Shown here: positions 54,863 to 63,353 of the stretch, in pieces
Numbering within the stretch: position 1 is the first letter of the stretch
Layout of the letters: every line of letters starts with the position of its first letter
Program-made: the position numbers and the translations under genes
DNA from: CAWBRY01 sp963791295
GTDB lineage: Bacteria > Bacteroidota > Bacteroidia > Chitinophagales > Chitinophagaceae
DNA length: 64,000 nucleotides
Direction of reading: 5' to 3'
Assembly (NCBI GenBank): GCA_963791295.1
Contig: CAWBRY010000001.1
Location: 124,001 to 188,000 of the forward strand
The notes under the pieces: generated by a model
What the model was told of the DNA's origin: nothing
Databases searched by the model: none
What the model saw: the letters and a program-made list of their open reading frames with translations, nothing else

Positions 54863-55665
54863 AAAAATGGTTCTGCATATTCCCTGCAATTTTCTCCATT
54901 CTTTCCGCAAGCACGCAGGATAGCCTGTTCCGGTTTAACAGAACCATCAGTGATGAGATCCTTGAGTTTACGGTCGACAACCTTGACAATATGTACCTGC
55001 TCAATGCCAGGAATCAATTAAAAAAACTCGATGCGAACGGGGATTCGGTAGCTATTTTCAATGATGTAAAAAAATACGGACAGGCCAGCCTGATCGATGT
55101 GTCCAATCCCTTAAAGATCTTGCTGTATTATAGGGATTTCGGTACGATCGTAGTGCTGGACCGATTACTCAACGTACGCAATGCTATCGATCTTCGTAAA
55201 CAGAATATTTTCCAGGTCAGGGCCATCGGGCAATCTTATGACAATAAAATTTGGGTGTATGATGAAGTGGAGAATAAACTAAAAAAAATAGATGAAGATG
55301 GGAAATTGCTACAGGAAACTTCTGATTTTCGGTTATTGATCGGCCAGGCAATTACTCCCATAAAGATATTTGATGAAGACAAATACGTTTATCTCTATGA
55401 CTCCTTGCAAGGTGTTTACGTTTTTGACTACTATGGGGCCTTGAAAAATAATATCATGATCTCCAAATGGCAAAACTTCAAAGTATCGGGTAAATATATT
55501 TTTGGTTCCCGGGCAGACACGTTATATCGATATGAGATCAGCACCTTCCGCCTGGATGAATGGAAGATGCCGGCACAAATCCTCCATAGCCGTTCTTTCA
55601 ATTTTAGTTCCACCCGTCTATACGCGCTGAAAAAGGACGGCATTGAAATTTACTCCCTTCGCTGA
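54859..55665 (+). CDS. Secreted beta-propeller-like hypothetical protein
   Basis: 268 residues with a signal peptide (MKKWFCIFPAIFSILSASTQ). Repeating strand patterns with hydrophobic-Asp-Asn turns (FTVDNLDNMYLLNARNQLKK, VYDEVENKLKKIDEDGKLLQ, VYLYDSLQGVYVFDYYGALK, YIFGSRADTLYRYEIST) suggest a small beta-propeller. No enzyme motif is seen. The ATGA overlap with lpxH indicates co-translation, but a functional link is unproven. Confidence 0.7.
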   Translation: MKKWFCIFPAIFSILSASTQDSLFRFNRTISDEILEFTVDNLDNMYLLNARNQLKKLDANGDSVAIFNDVKKYGQASLIDVSNPLKILLYYRDFGTIVVLDRLLNVRNAIDLRKQNIFQVRAIGQSYDNKIWVYDEVENKLKKIDEDGKLLQETSDFRLLIGQAITPIKIFDEDKYVYLYDSLQGVYVFDYYGALKNNIMISKWQNFKVSGKYIFGSRADTLYRYEISTFRLDEWKMPAQILHSRSFNFSSTRLYALKKDGIEIYSLR

Positions 55666-55717
55666 TTCCGTCTTAAGATGATTCGATATTTTTAGGCATT
55701 AAAACAGGCTTCTTCCA

Positions 55718-56800
55718 ATGAATGATTTCCTGGACCAGATCTGGTTGGACAATCCGGTGAGAAACTATCTGATCGCCATCGGGATCATCCTCTTTTTTTT
55801 ATTATTGAAACGGTTTATTTCACATTTCTTCGCGGGCTTGTTGTTTAGAGTGGTGAGCAGGATATGGAAAGACGTAGATAAAAAATCGTTTACCGACCTG
55901 GTTGTTCAACCACTGGGTTTGTTCCTGGTCATTCTGGTCTCTATTATTGCCCTGCATCAATTGATATTTCCCAACATACTCAACGTCGAAATCTATGAAT
56001 TTACCTCCAAAGAAGTATTTCATAGCATCGGGACTATGATAATGCTGATTGCCCTTACCTGGTTGCTGTTGAGGATCATTGATTTTATCGCGATCATTTT
56101 AGGACGCAGGGCGGATCGCACGCCTGATCATTCAGACAACCAATTGATTGTTTTCTTCAAGGACTTTTTCAAGGTCATCCTGGTGATCATTGGCATCATG
56201 ATGATCCTGAACTTTGCTTTCAAGCTTAATGTAGGTAGTCTACTTACCGGGTTAAGCATTGTCGGAGCGGCCATTGCCCTCGCATTGAGAGAAAGTCTTG
56301 AAAATTTGATCGCTTCCTTCATCATTTTTTTTGATAAACCATTTACCACGGGCGACCTGGTGAAAGTGCAGGGAATTACCGGATCGGTGGAAAAGATCGG
56401 CCTGAGGAGTACGCGCATCAGGACGGATCAAAAAACTTTCGTCTCCGTTCCTAATAAGCAAATGGTAGATAGTGTTCTGGACAATCTGTCGTTGAGAACA
56501 CAGCGGCGGGCCGACCTTCGACTTGAACTTGGATTGCAAACCGAATCGGCTAAATTGGATTCGCTCGTTAATGGGATCCGGAATATTTTGAAACGAAAAG
56601 AAATTGAAAACTCTCTGGCTTTCCTAAGTGAGATTACAGGGCAGGCTGTTATCGTTCAGGCGGAATACTATACTGCTCCTATCACCCTGCTTGAATTTAA
56701 TACCATTAAGCAGGAGGTAAGCTTGCAAACTCTAAAGTTGATCGAAGACTTGCAAATTGAAATTGCCGGCGCCAATACCGATGTGCGAATTATACAATGA
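55718..56800 (+). CDS. MscS-family mechanosensitive ion channel
   Basis: 360 residues. N-terminal helices (about 14-35, 60-85, 100-130) lead to the pore-lining region with AFKLNVGSLLTGLSIVGAAI and ALALRESLENLIASFII, rich in small residues. The beta domain contains DLVKVQGITGSVEKIGLRST and RIRTDQKTFVSVPNKQMV. A C-terminal alpha/beta part completes the fold. It releases solutes under hypo-osmotic stress. It is the last gene of the plus-strand run and converges on the MerR gene. Confidence 0.9.
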   Translation: MNDFLDQIWLDNPVRNYLIAIGIILFFLLLKRFISHFFAGLLFRVVSRIWKDVDKKSFTDLVVQPLGLFLVILVSIIALHQLIFPNILNVEIYEFTSKEVFHSIGTMIMLIALTWLLLRIIDFIAIILGRRADRTPDHSDNQLIVFFKDFFKVILVIIGIMMILNFAFKLNVGSLLTGLSIVGAAIALALRESLENLIASFIIFFDKPFTTGDLVKVQGITGSVEKIGLRSTRIRTDQKTFVSVPNKQMVDSVLDNLSLRTQRRADLRLELGLQTESAKLDSLVNGIRNILKRKEIENSLAFLSEITGQAVIVQAEYYTAPITLLEFNTIKQEVSLQTLKLIEDLQIEIAGANTDVRIIQ

Positions 56801-56833
56801 TATATATATGGTATAAGCGAACAGGAAGATGGA

Positions 56834-57412
56834 TCATAAGTTCGCCTTCAGCTCCAAAAGAAATCCCCTGATCTTCTCCAGCGACTGGATCATCGAAAAG
56901 TTTTCAGTCACTTTCTTGTTTTTTTTCAGGTAATCTTTTGCTCCTTCAATTGTAAATTTCCTGCGACGAAGGAGATCATAGATAAGAACAAGGTTCTTAA
57001 TATCTACGGGTCTGAAGAAACGATCTCCCTTACGGTTCTTACGTGGTTGGAGGATATCAAATTCAGTTTCCCAATAGCGGATCAATGATTGGTTCTCACG
57101 GAACATCAGTGCGACTTCGCCTATAGAATAATATTGCTTTTGAAAAAGTATTTCATCCTCGGGGACCTGGATGAGATCTGCCTGGATAGCGACTTCTTTT
57201 AAAGAACGCCTGCCTCGTTTTGACGGGTCTTTTATGTGTGGCGGCATCACCTGGGCTTCGTCTTTTGTTGTTTCTTTTGTTTTGTTCATCGCTGTATTAT
57301 TTTCAGTGTCTTCATCATGTTTTTCAGCAACAACTGAATGGGAGGTGGAAGGAGCGGGGCCGTCAAGATCGCCGGCGAAAGCAAGAGGGATTTGTGGTAG
57401 TGATTTTTTCAT
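56834..57412 (-). CDS. MerR-family transcriptional regulator with long N-terminal extension
   Basis: 192 residues. The winged-helix MerR domain occupies about 94-165 (YYSIGEVALMFRENQSLIRY, WETEFDILQPRKNRKGDRFF, then RPVDIKNLVLIYDLL). A short coiled coil follows. The first 93 residues are hydrophilic and Ser/Thr/Glu/Lys-rich, with no homology I recognise. The ligand is unknown; there are no Cys metal sites. The order alaS|M23-MerR occurs in many Bacteroidota and suggests a conserved but undefined link to envelope control. Confidence 0.85.
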   Translation of the reverse strand: MKKSLPQIPLAFAGDLDGPAPSTSHSVVAEKHDEDTENNTAMNKTKETTKDEAQVMPPHIKDPSKRGRRSLKEVAIQADLIQVPEDEILFQKQYYSIGEVALMFRENQSLIRYWETEFDILQPRKNRKGDRFFRPVDIKNLVLIYDLLRRRKFTIEGAKDYLKKNKKVTENFSMIQSLEKIRGFLLELKANL

Positions 57413-57512
57413 AGCAGAGTAAAGATACGTCGCTTAATAAGAAGTGTTACAATAGTTTTACATCAATGTGGAAAATAATCGGTTAATAAAAAGATCAACA
57501 AGCGAGAATTGT

Positions 57513-58484
57513 TTAATCGAGGCTTTGGTTACTGGCGGCCGATTTTTTCAGGAGGCGGTCGAACTGTTCTGGAGATAGGTCATTATAGAAAAAATAGACG
57601 GGGTCAATCTTTACACCATTCTTGTGCACTTCGTAGTGACAATGTGGACCGGTTGATTTGCCGGTGCTGCCCACCCAACCAATCACCTGACCGCGCCTGA
57701 CTGAATTGCCCGGACTCACTTTTACACGCACCATGTGTCCAAACAGTGTTTCATATCCATATCCGTGATTGATCACAACGTGGTTACCAAATCCATTGCC
57801 CGAATTACCAGCAATCCTTACCGTCCCATCCGCCGTAGCATAGATGGGTGTTCCTTGCGGGGCGGCGAAATCAAGGCCGGCATGGAACTTAACCGTTTTG
57901 TAAACTGGATCGATGCGGTAGCCAAACCCGGAGGCCACGCGGTTGAGGTCTTTGTTACTCACGGGTTGGATCGCCGGCGTATGTGAAAGCAACTGCTCTT
58001 TGTTCTTGATCAGCTCATCGATCTCCTTATATGATTTGTTTTGAACAGTCATGCGACTGTTGAGATTATTGAGGAGGAATACGATCGATGAAACCAATTC
58101 ATTGTCTCTCATATTTTCCACGGAAGTAATCTCCATTTCCTTTTCCAGGGCGCTCGCCCTTGCGCTATCCGGTATTGGGTTGGCCTCGAAGATGGATCTG
58201 TAAACGTCGTTGTCTCTTTTTTCCAGTTCTCCCATTTGCTGCTGCATCGCCTTAGCCCGTTCATTTAACTCCTTATAACGGTAGCGAAGGTTGCTATTCT
58301 GAGCTCTCAGTATTTTTTCATTCGGAGAACCTATAAAGCGAAAGGCAATAAAGGAGATGAAAGCTGCCGTTACAAATGCTGCCGCGACAAATCCGAAAAT
58401 GCGAAGCAGCCTAACCCGCAATGGAGTTTCCAGTTTCTCATATCGCAAAGAATTGGTATTATAGTAATACTTAATCTTCTTCAT
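57513..58484 (-). CDS. M23 family metallopeptidase, membrane anchored
   Basis: 323 residues. A membrane helix (about 28-50) is followed by a coiled coil (about 60-95) and a helical linker. The LytM domain has GFGYRIDPVYKTVKFHAGLD, with His and Asp ligands, then LFGHMVRVKVSPGN and GPHCHYEVHKNG. A Gly-rich NSGNGFGNHVVINHG loop and the Zn ligands are intact. It is probably a periplasmic endopeptidase or cell-wall scaffold factor. It is divergent from alaS by 125 bases. Confidence 0.92.
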   Translation of the reverse strand: MKKIKYYYNTNSLRYEKLETPLRVRLLRIFGFVAAAFVTAAFISFIAFRFIGSPNEKILRAQNSNLRYRYKELNERAKAMQQQMGELEKRDNDVYRSIFEANPIPDSARASALEKEMEITSVENMRDNELVSSIVFLLNNLNSRMTVQNKSYKEIDELIKNKEQLLSHTPAIQPVSNKDLNRVASGFGYRIDPVYKTVKFHAGLDFAAPQGTPIYATADGTVRIAGNSGNGFGNHVVINHGYGYETLFGHMVRVKVSPGNSVRRGQVIGWVGSTGKSTGPHCHYEVHKNGVKIDPVYFFYNDLSPEQFDRLLKKSAASNQSLD

Positions 58485-58532
58485 GGCGACGCGTTAGACC
58501 CTTGCCCGATAAATAATGCGGCCTGAATCTTT

Positions 58533-58540
58533 TACCTTTG
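58533..58540 (+). promoter_or_regulatory. -7 element of alaS
   Basis: TACCTTTG matches TAnnTTTG exactly. A hairpin (TCCCGC-TTG-GCGGGA, 58541-58555) sits just downstream near the probable transcription start, followed by a leader of about 55 bases to the ATG at 58610. Confidence 0.45.
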
Positions 58541-58609
58541 TCCCGCTTGGCGGGAGCTGGCAAATATAACCTGTAAAACCGCAAAAATCAACCCATTTAC
58601 TGTATCTAT

Positions 58610-61417
58610 ATGATGAATAGCGCAGATATCCGGCAGGCTTTTCTGGATTTTTTTCTCTCTAAAGGACATACGATAGTTCCCTCTGCTCCCATTGTAGTTA
58701 AAGACGACCCAAGCCTGATGTTTACCAATGCCGGCATGAATCAATTCAAAGATTATTTCCTCGGCAATAGAAAACCATTTCATTACCGGGTGGCCGATAC
58801 TCAAAAATGTTTGCGCGTGAGCGGCAAGCACAACGACCTGGAAGAAGTAGGGGTAGATACTTATCATCATACTATGTTCGAGATGTTGGGCAATTGGAGT
58901 TTCGGAGATCCAACTGCAAAAGCAGGACCCGCAGGTGGATATTTCAAAAAAGAAGCGATTGCATGGAGTTGGGAACTTCTGACAGAGGTCTACAAAATAC
59001 CGGCTGATCGACTATATGTCACCGTTTTTGAAGGAGACAAGAAAGAACATATACCGGTGGATGAAGAGGCGATGAATGAATGGAAAAAATATGTCGATCC
59101 CTCACGCATCCTTCCGTTTGGCAAAAAGGAAAATTTTTGGGAAATGGGTGAAACTGGTCCCTGCGGCCCTTGTACGGAAATACATATCGATTGCAGGTCT
59201 GACGAGGAAAGAGTAAAAGAGCCAGGAAAGACATTAGTCAACAGAGATCATCCGGAAGTAATAGAGATATGGAACAATGTATTTATTCAATACAACCGTT
59301 CAAAGGATGGGAAATTGGAAAGCCTGCCGGCAAAGCATGTCGATACGGGAATGGGATTGGAGCGCCTGGTGAGAGTGTTACAGGAAAAATCATCGAACTA
59401 TGATACCGACATTTTTACCGGCACCATTAACGAGATTGAAAAGATTACAGGTAAGCGTTATTTATTCAAGGAAGATAAGAAGGCGAAGGGAAAGGATAGC
59501 CCCGATCAGCAGTTGTTGGTGAATATAGCTTTCCGCGTCATTGCCGACCATATCCGTGCGATTGCCTTTACCATTGCAGACGGGCAGCTTCCATCAAATA
59601 CCGGAGCGGGTTATGTTATCCGCAGGATACTTCGGCGTGCAGTCAGGTATCAATATTCTTACCTCGATTACAAGCAGCCTATGTTAAACCAGTTGATAGC
59701 TGGACTCGCTCTTCAATTCAAAGATGTATTTCCCGAACTGTATAAACAGTCTGAGTTCGTTACCAAAGTGGTGAGCGAGGAAGAAGATGCATTTTTAAGA
59801 ACGTTGGAGAAAGGGATTGTGCTCTTCAATAACTATACAAGCAACGTGACCGGTAAGGGAAATGGATCCACCATGACTGAAGATATTAAGGAGTCGATAA
59901 ATATACAGTCGAAGTATGATAAGGAAAGGAAAGAAAAGATCATAGCCGGCCAGTTTGCATTTGAGTTGAACGATACTTTTGGCTTTCCCCTCGATCTAAC
60001 CTCTTTAATGGCAAGGGAAATCAAGTGGACGGTGGATGTCAATGGTTTTGAAAAAGCGCTGAGGGAGCAGAAAGACCGCAGTCGTGCAGCTACCGCCATT
60101 GATGCAGGCGATTGGGTTTTGGTGAAAGACGGAATCAATCAATTTGTGGGTTACGATTATTTGGAAGCGAGGGCATCTGTATTAAAGTATAGAAAAGTGA
60201 AGGCAAAAGGAAAGGAGTCCTATCATTTAGTATTGGATACTACTCCGTTCTATGCTGAAAGTGGAGGCCAGGTAGGAGATACGGGAGAATTGGTTTTTCC
60301 ATCTCCACCCGAACTCGTACCGGGATCAGAGGAAAGTGCAGGAGTGAAAGTCCTGGTTACAGATACGAAAAAAGAAAATGACCTCATTATTCATTTTACG
60401 GACATTTTACCAGAAGAAATAACGGGAACTGTTATTGCCAAGGTAGAACCTACCATAAGAAAAAACACTGAACTGCATCATACGGCTACGCATCTCTTGC
60501 ATGCTGCATTGAGGAAAAGGTTGGGGATTCATGTAGCTCAAAAAGGTTCATTGGTAAATAGTGAACATCTTCGGTTTGATTTTTCGCATTACACCAAATT
60601 GACAGAGGATGAAATTGCTGAAATAGAAATGATGGTAAATGAAAAGATCCGGGACAATATTCCGGTGGTGATCAAGCAAATGCCGCGCGATGAAGCTATG
60701 AAACTGGGTGCAATGGCTCTTTTTGGTGAAAAATATGGTGAGATAGTACGGGTGGTGATCATCGACCCCAATTATTCTGTCGAATTATGCGGAGGTACAC
60801 ACGTCAGCTCGACCGGCGAGTTGGGAATTTTTAAGATTACGGCGGAGACTGCAGTAGCGGCGGGTGTTCGCCGGGTTGAAGCAGTTGCAGGCAAGAATGC
60901 AGAAGAATATATAAATGATCAGCTGCGAGTGATCAGAAGCATTCGCGAATCATTGAAAAATCCTAAGGATCTTCAGAAAAGCATGGAAAGTTTTATCCAG
61001 GAAAATGCTGACTTGAAGAGAAAAGTAGAACATCTTGAAGCAAGGCAACTGGTCGTCATTCGAAATGAATTGCTTCACAAAGCAGAATATGCAAATGGTA
61101 TTAGGTTCATTGGTGAAATTATTGAAGTGTCGGCGGCTGATGCGCTGAAGAAACTATGTTTTGAATTAAAGCACAAGCTCGACGATCACGTGGCCATTCT
61201 TTGTGCCAATATCGATGGCAAGGCTCACGTGGCGATCGGCATCTCAGAAAAAGTTATTGCAGATAAAAAGCTGGATGCCGGCAAGATCGTCAAGGACCTG
61301 GTGGCTCCTTTGATCAAGGGTGGAGGTGGAGGTCAGAAGGAGTTGGCGACTGCCGGGGGTTCTGATGTGAGTCGGCTCCGCGAAGTAATTGAAAGAGTGA
61401 GAGCACTGTTGGCGTAG
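58610..61417 (+). CDS. alaS: Alanyl-tRNA synthetase
   Basis: 935 residues from ATG 58610 (the ATG at 58613 is equally possible). The class II catalytic core has DIRQAFLDFFLSKGHTIVPS and MFTNAGMNQFKDYF. Motif regions include GEMGPCGPC-like GETGPCGPCTEIH. The editing domain carries HHTATHLLHAAL and CGGTHVSSTGELG, and a C-terminal DHHA1-like domain ends GGGGGQKELATAGGSD. It is longer than E. coli AlaRS because of an insertion of roughly 35 residues (SNVTGKGNGSTMTEDIKESI onward) before the editing domain. Confidence 0.96.
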   Translation: MMNSADIRQAFLDFFLSKGHTIVPSAPIVVKDDPSLMFTNAGMNQFKDYFLGNRKPFHYRVADTQKCLRVSGKHNDLEEVGVDTYHHTMFEMLGNWSFGDPTAKAGPAGGYFKKEAIAWSWELLTEVYKIPADRLYVTVFEGDKKEHIPVDEEAMNEWKKYVDPSRILPFGKKENFWEMGETGPCGPCTEIHIDCRSDEERVKEPGKTLVNRDHPEVIEIWNNVFIQYNRSKDGKLESLPAKHVDTGMGLERLVRVLQEKSSNYDTDIFTGTINEIEKITGKRYLFKEDKKAKGKDSPDQQLLVNIAFRVIADHIRAIAFTIADGQLPSNTGAGYVIRRILRRAVRYQYSYLDYKQPMLNQLIAGLALQFKDVFPELYKQSEFVTKVVSEEEDAFLRTLEKGIVLFNNYTSNVTGKGNGSTMTEDIKESINIQSKYDKERKEKIIAGQFAFELNDTFGFPLDLTSLMAREIKWTVDVNGFEKALREQKDRSRAATAIDAGDWVLVKDGINQFVGYDYLEARASVLKYRKVKAKGKESYHLVLDTTPFYAESGGQVGDTGELVFPSPPELVPGSEESAGVKVLVTDTKKENDLIIHFTDILPEEITGTVIAKVEPTIRKNTELHHTATHLLHAALRKRLGIHVAQKGSLVNSEHLRFDFSHYTKLTEDEIAEIEMMVNEKIRDNIPVVIKQMPRDEAMKLGAMALFGEKYGEIVRVVIIDPNYSVELCGGTHVSSTGELGIFKITAETAVAAGVRRVEAVAGKNAEEYINDQLRVIRSIRESLKNPKDLQKSMESFIQENADLKRKVEHLEARQLVVIRNELLHKAEYANGIRFIGEIIEVSAADALKKLCFELKHKLDDHVAILCANIDGKAHVAIGISEKVIADKKLDAGKIVKDLVAPLIKGGGGGQKELATAGGSDVSRLREVIERVRALLA

Positions 61418-61474
61418 AGATCTGAGTACTGTACATAAGTAGATACCTGAATTTTCCAATCAATCAGAAACGCG

Positions 61475-61990
61475 ATGCAGGTCGTGATAGAAACGAAGCG
61501 TTTAATCCTTCGCCAGTTTACCGAAGCAGATGCCGACCTTATCTATCAATTGAACTTTGATCCCGATGTCACCAAATACACTCTCGATCCTTTCAGGGAC
61601 ATCGAGCATGCCCGCGAAGTCCTGGAGCAGGTGATCCTACCACAATACGCTGTTTACAATCATGGACGATGGGCTGTACACCTAAAACCGGGGATGGAAT
61701 TCATCGGCTGGTGCGGACTAAAATTTGTCGCGGAACGAAAAGAGATCGACCTTGGTTACCGCTTTTTCAAAAAAAATTGGGGTAAGGGTTATGCGACGGA
61801 GGCGGCATATGCCTGCATTAAATTTGGATTTGAAAAATTGGATCTGAGGGAGATCATCGCCCGGGTAATGCCGGGAAACCTTGGCTCCATTAAAGTGCTG
61901 GAAAACTGTGGTATGGAATATGTCGGAGACGAGGACGTGGATGAACACATGTCGATGAAGTACCGGATCATAAATCCGCTCAGCCAGTGA
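61475..61990 (+). CDS. GNAT family N-acetyltransferase, RimJ/RimL-like
   Basis: 171 residues. The N-terminus KRLILRQFTEADADLIYQLN and the acetyl-CoA site KNWGKGYATEAAYACIKFGF are typical of this group. The C-terminal GNLGSIKVLENCGMEY helix follows. The acceptor is unknown; relatives modify ribosomal proteins, antibiotics or small molecules. It lies 57 bases after alaS. Confidence 0.88.
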   Translation: MQVVIETKRLILRQFTEADADLIYQLNFDPDVTKYTLDPFRDIEHAREVLEQVILPQYAVYNHGRWAVHLKPGMEFIGWCGLKFVAERKEIDLGYRFFKKNWGKGYATEAAYACIKFGFEKLDLREIIARVMPGNLGSIKVLENCGMEYVGDEDVDEHMSMKYRIINPLSQ

Positions 61991-62086
61991 AGCTAAACAG
62001 GAGATGTACCATGGCTTTCAATTACAGCGGTTTAATGCCGGTAAATGCAGGATATATACCACTCGCCATTTAACATTTCCGAAACA

Positions 62087-62117
62087 TTTCGTATTTAAGA
62101 AAATGTGTTTATATTTG
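62087..62117 (+). promoter_or_regulatory. Promoter of the PDZ protein gene
   Basis: TTTC at 62087-62090 (one mismatch to TTTG), a 19-base spacer and an exact TATATTTG at 62110-62117. The leader would be about 80 bases to the ATG at 62202. Confidence 0.6.
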
Positions 62118-62201
62118 GTCTACGAAATTCAACGTAGGCGTGTTCTCCCGATGAATTTCATAGAAACCGCATTCAAAATTTTAAATCTAAAAAAAGAAAA
62201 G

Positions 62202-63236
62202 ATGAAACAATCATTGAAAATACTCTTTGGGTTTCTCTTTGCGATTGCCCTGGGTGTTCCCGCATCCCTGATGGCACAAAAAGATGAAAAGGATTCAAAA
62301 GAGAAAGACAAAGACAAGGATAAGGACAAAAAAGAAATCCAGCACATCATCGTGACGAGGAAGAACAAGGCAGACAAGGTGACGATTGAGATCAATGGTG
62401 ATAAGGTTACCGTAAATGGAAAACCTTTGGAAGATTACAAGGACAAGGATGGCGATATTTCCGTCAGCCTTGATGATTTCAAAGGGAATTTCGGGTATAA
62501 CTTCTGGAAGAACGATGGTGATCACGACTACGACAACGATAATGACAATGATAATGACAACGTGATGGAGTTGTTCAATGAAAATTCAAATCATGCCATG
62601 TTGGGTGTCACCACGGAAAAAGCTGAGCAAGGAGTGGAAATAGAGGATATTACCAAAGGCAGTGCAGCAGAGAAGATCGGTTTGAAAGAAGGTGATGTGA
62701 TTACGAAGATTGACGATAAAAAAATCGAAGACCCGGATGATCTTTCTCATACGATCAGGGAGCATAAGCCCGGCGATAAGGTCACGGTTACATACATACG
62801 CGATAAGAAAGAGCAAAAAGTTACGGCTGAATTGACTAAGTGGAAGGGAGTGAATGTTTTTAGCTATGGACCAAAAGATTTCAAAATGGATATGGGCAAC
62901 ATGGATTTCAACAACGCAATGCCCAAATTCAAGCAGAATTGGTCATGGAACAGCAATGGACCCAAGCTTGGCCTCTCCATTCAGGATTCTGATGAGGGAA
63001 AAGGTGTTAAAGTGATCGAAGTGGATGGAGAAAGCAATGCAGAAAAGGCAGGTATCAAGGAAGATGACGTTATTACCGAAGTGGACGGAAAAGCCGTAAA
63101 TAGTGCAGATGAGATTGCAAAGATCATTAAGGAAAGCAAGGATAAGATCTCTGTGATGATCAAATTGCTCCGCGGAGGCAAGACAATGAATATAGAAGTG
63201 AAGATGCCCCGTAAGCTAAAAACAGCCGATCTCTAA
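62202..63236 (+). CDS. Secreted two-PDZ-domain protein
   Basis: 344 residues from ATG 62202 (MKQSLKILFGFLFAIALGVP, cleaved near LMAQ); the open frame extends upstream to 62004 but lacks signal character. After a Lys/Asp-rich low-complexity stretch (about 28-44) and an Asp-Asn run (about 110-120) come two PDZ domains, about 131-212 and 254-337, each with a GV/GL-S/T carboxylate loop and a AEKIGLKEGDVITKIDDK or AEKAGIKEDDVITEVDGK segment. No protease domain is attached. It probably binds C-termini of envelope proteins. A promoter precedes and a strong terminator follows. Confidence 0.87.
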   Translation: MKQSLKILFGFLFAIALGVPASLMAQKDEKDSKEKDKDKDKDKKEIQHIIVTRKNKADKVTIEINGDKVTVNGKPLEDYKDKDGDISVSLDDFKGNFGYNFWKNDGDHDYDNDNDNDNDNVMELFNENSNHAMLGVTTEKAEQGVEIEDITKGSAAEKIGLKEGDVITKIDDKKIEDPDDLSHTIREHKPGDKVTVTYIRDKKEQKVTAELTKWKGVNVFSYGPKDFKMDMGNMDFNNAMPKFKQNWSWNSNGPKLGLSIQDSDEGKGVKVIEVDGESNAEKAGIKEDDVITEVDGKAVNSADEIAKIIKESKDKISVMIKLLRGGKTMNIEVKMPRKLKTADL

Positions 63237-63261
63237 TACATAAGCAAGCAACAAATACGTG

Positions 63262-63299
63262 GGGCCGGTCCGGTTTTTCGGACCGGCCCTTCTATTTTG
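63262..63299 (+). terminator. Rho-independent terminator
   Basis: An 11-bp GC-rich stem (GGGCCGGTCCG / CGGACCGGCCC) with a 6-base loop, followed by a T-rich tract, 26 bases after the PDZ gene. Confidence 0.85.
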
Positions 63300-63334
63300 G
63301 CGAATTTACAAGGTATCATTAAGGCTTTGGATTG

Positions 63335-63342
63335 TACTTTTG
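63335..63342 (+). promoter_or_regulatory. Putative -7 element of gatB
   Basis: TACTTTTG matches TAnnTTTG and lies only about 11 bases before the gatB ATG at 63354, so the transcript would be nearly leaderless. No -33 TTTG is seen at the right distance. Confidence 0.35.
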
Positions 63343-63353
63343 CCCTTTAATTA

